A program made the position numbers and the translations under genes. The notes below the pieces were generated by a model. The model saw only the letters and a list, made by a program, of their open reading frames with translations, did not search any database and was not told the origin of the DNA. Shown here piece after piece: positions 63,601 through 64,000 of a stretch of 64,000 bases of DNA; within the stretch, counting starts at the first letter, position 1; each line of letters begins with the position of its first letter. Source of the stretch: Alistipes montrealensis (GTDB lineage Bacteria; Bacteroidota; Bacteroidia; Bacteroidales; Rikenellaceae); assembly GCF_018362775.1 (NCBI RefSeq), contig NZ_JAGYXY010000004.1:382967-446966 (forward strand), read 5' to 3'.

Positions 63601-63965
63601 GCCGATCCGGTGAAGGCCTCTTTTTTGGCCGTACCGAATGCGACGACGATCACATCGTCGATTGCCTGCGTGTCTTCTTTCAACGTGATGTTGATACGCG
63701 TCTTATTGGCAATGGCGATCTTTTGGGTCTCATAGCCGATGAAAGACACGACCAACGATCCGTTTCCGGGAGCCGAAATGGTGAAACTACCGTCCGCATT
63801 CGAGGTAGTGCCGACTTGGGTGCCATCGACCATGACAGTTGCACCAGCCACGGGCTTTCCGTCCGCGCTGGAAACTGTACCGGAAACTTGCTTATTTTGG
63901 GCCAGTGAGAGTAAGATTCCCCCCCCCAATAAAGCAATTAACGATAGTAGAATTTTTCTTACCAT
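60696..63965 (-). CDS. SusC/RagA-family TonB-dependent receptor without STN domain
   Basis: A 1089-residue outer-membrane receptor. Signal peptide (about 1-22) leads directly into the carboxypeptidase-regulatory-like domain (VSGTVSSADGKPVAGATVMV), then a TonB-box-like region (IDDVIVVAFGTAKKEAF), plug (LWVVDGVPYEGDVNNINAADIESI, LKDAASNALYGARGANG) and barrel ending TFSGGVTVTF. The absence of STN fits the absence of sigma/anti-sigma genes. Nine G at codons 14-17 (plus-strand C 63919-63927) lie inside the signal peptide, and a slip would truncate the protein at once. Confidence 0.95.
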   Translation of the reverse strand: MVRKILLSLIALLGGGILLSLAQNKQVSGTVSSADGKPVAGATVMVDGTQVGTTSNADGSFTISAPGNGSLVVSFIGYETQKIAIANKTRINITLKEDTQAIDDVIVVAFGTAKKEAFTGSAKVIKSDDLIKTQSSNVQDALVGKIAGVQFTSVSGRPGSGQKIYVRGYGSMNAKNDPLWVVDGVPYEGDVNNINAADIESISVLKDAASNALYGARGANGVIMVTTKRAKVGEAVVTFDGKWGINTRALQTYDIVEDAGEYYEMHYKSLYNYYTLEQKYDALSANMAANKLLTSNDAGGLGYNVFTVPEGQNLIGENGRLNPRATQGRLVTDSKGNQFYLQPDNWLDEIYKSASFRQEYNVNVSGASDRANFYASLGYLDNTGIVDGSSNERYTARLRADYQAKKWLKVGGNMSYTHFVWNNGNKTNVDGEGQGEGNADGGNAFATAIRMAPIYPVYMRDANGRIMIDEYGFKMYDTGDGRNGGALRTNGGKSNDLQDIQLNKYINEGNAFTANGFADFSLYKGLKLTLNGSVSLDETRETQVSNPYYGQFAESGGAVFKGHGRDITYNLQQLLTYNHTFAERHNLDLLVGHEMYNRKSYSLYASKTMMYSPDNNELSGAVVDSSKSGSSVLEYNNEGYFFRGQYDYDNRIYVSGSYRRDASSRFHPDHRWGNFWSAGAAWIISHENWFDVSWVDMLKVKASYGSQGNDNLGSKAETFYRYVDYREILSSGSGVTSTLFRKGNPDITWETNANLNIGVEFGLWDNRLSGGIDFFNRKTSDMLFELATPLEAGYTSIFTNIGDMVNRGIEIELNADLIRTKNLVWDFSLNMTHYKNKLVKLPVQYKNNTTADGKHVGRQQSTKFLTEGESVFSFYLPTYAGVDQETGKSMWYTYQTDEATGEKKRITTTDYSVASQEGREMQGDALPDLYGGFNTSLRFYGVDFSVGFTYQIGGQVLDEGYRFYMDSPLGTSTGSNYHHDLLNSWTPENSSSNIPRFAYNDQDQAAISSRFLTDASYLNIQNITLGYTLPKRITRKFLVESLRIYVACDNVWYWSKRQGLDPRQAITGITNPYYYAPIRTFSGGVTVTF
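63919..63927 (-). repeat. Homopolymer G9 in the signal peptide of susC
   Basis: Nine C on plus, nine G in the coding strand, encoding most of the LGGG of the signal peptide. Third tract of identical length in the window. Confidence 0.9.
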
Positions 63966-64000
63966 AAGCGTTAATCTAAATTTGTTTTTTAAAATAAAAA

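Noticed and set aside
1..64000. Mobile elements, prophage or CRISPR arrays
   Set aside because: No transposase, integrase, phage structural gene or spaced repeat array was found on either strand.

Overview
The window reads as a chromosome segment of a gut Bacteroidales, most likely an Alistipes-type Rikenellaceae. The reasons are high-GC coding DNA, many -7 boxes of the Bacteroidota form TAnnTTTG, two SusC/SusD pairs, an ECF sigma/FecR pair, many lipoproteins with a Cys shortly after a hydrophobic leader, a fused MurF-alanine racemase, and membrane subunits of a Hyf-type group 4 hydrogenase. No IS element, prophage or CRISPR array was found.

Layout. 1-5.2 kb: minus-strand hydrogenase-4 membrane operon hyfB-C-E-F-G (hyfG runs off the edge), headed by rsmE. 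6-10.3 kb: two tandem M3 peptidase lipoproteins. 10.4-11.4 kb: HTH-like protein; 11.5 kb: an unlisted 44-residue ORF. 11.9-22 kb: ECF sigma, FecR anti-sigma, SusC with STN domain, SusD, endonuclease/phosphatase-fold lipoprotein and a BACON/DUF5689 lipoprotein. 22.1 kb: tRNA-Gln. 22.3-25 kb: NupG-type nucleoside permease, GNAT, ferredoxin-nitroreductase. 25-28.4 kb: a DNA/RNA non-specific nuclease frame separated by one in-frame TGA from an upstream fimbrillin/BACON lipoprotein, preceded by a 57-residue peptide. 28.6-36.7 kb: lptD, divergent cell-wall amidase, MCE protein, mutS2. 37-46.3 kb: murF-alr, rsmI-like, grpE, dnaJ, a small membrane protein, mutL, rhomboid protease, membrane EEP protein. 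46.4-51.2 kb: YhcH-like protein, Spy-like protein, Bcr/CflA pump, a Na+-translocating decarboxylase beta subunit without its alpha subunit. 51.2-53.8 kb: UDP-sugar dehydrogenase and a flavodiiron protein. 54-64 kb: minus-strand operon SusC-SusD-surface lipoprotein-subtilisin lipoprotein-small lipoprotein.

How they may work together. The 11.9-28.4 kb genes can be read as a nutrient-sensing, surface-hydrolysis and uptake set with nucleic acid as a possible substrate (inference). The 54-64 kb operon looks like a protease-linked SusCD system. Three 9-base G/C runs sit near the 5' ends of an exported or surface-linked gene each (both susC genes and the 57-residue peptide gene), which suggests slipped-strand phase variation. 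The most unusual single locus is the lipoprotein/nuclease pair split by a TGA at 25939-25941.
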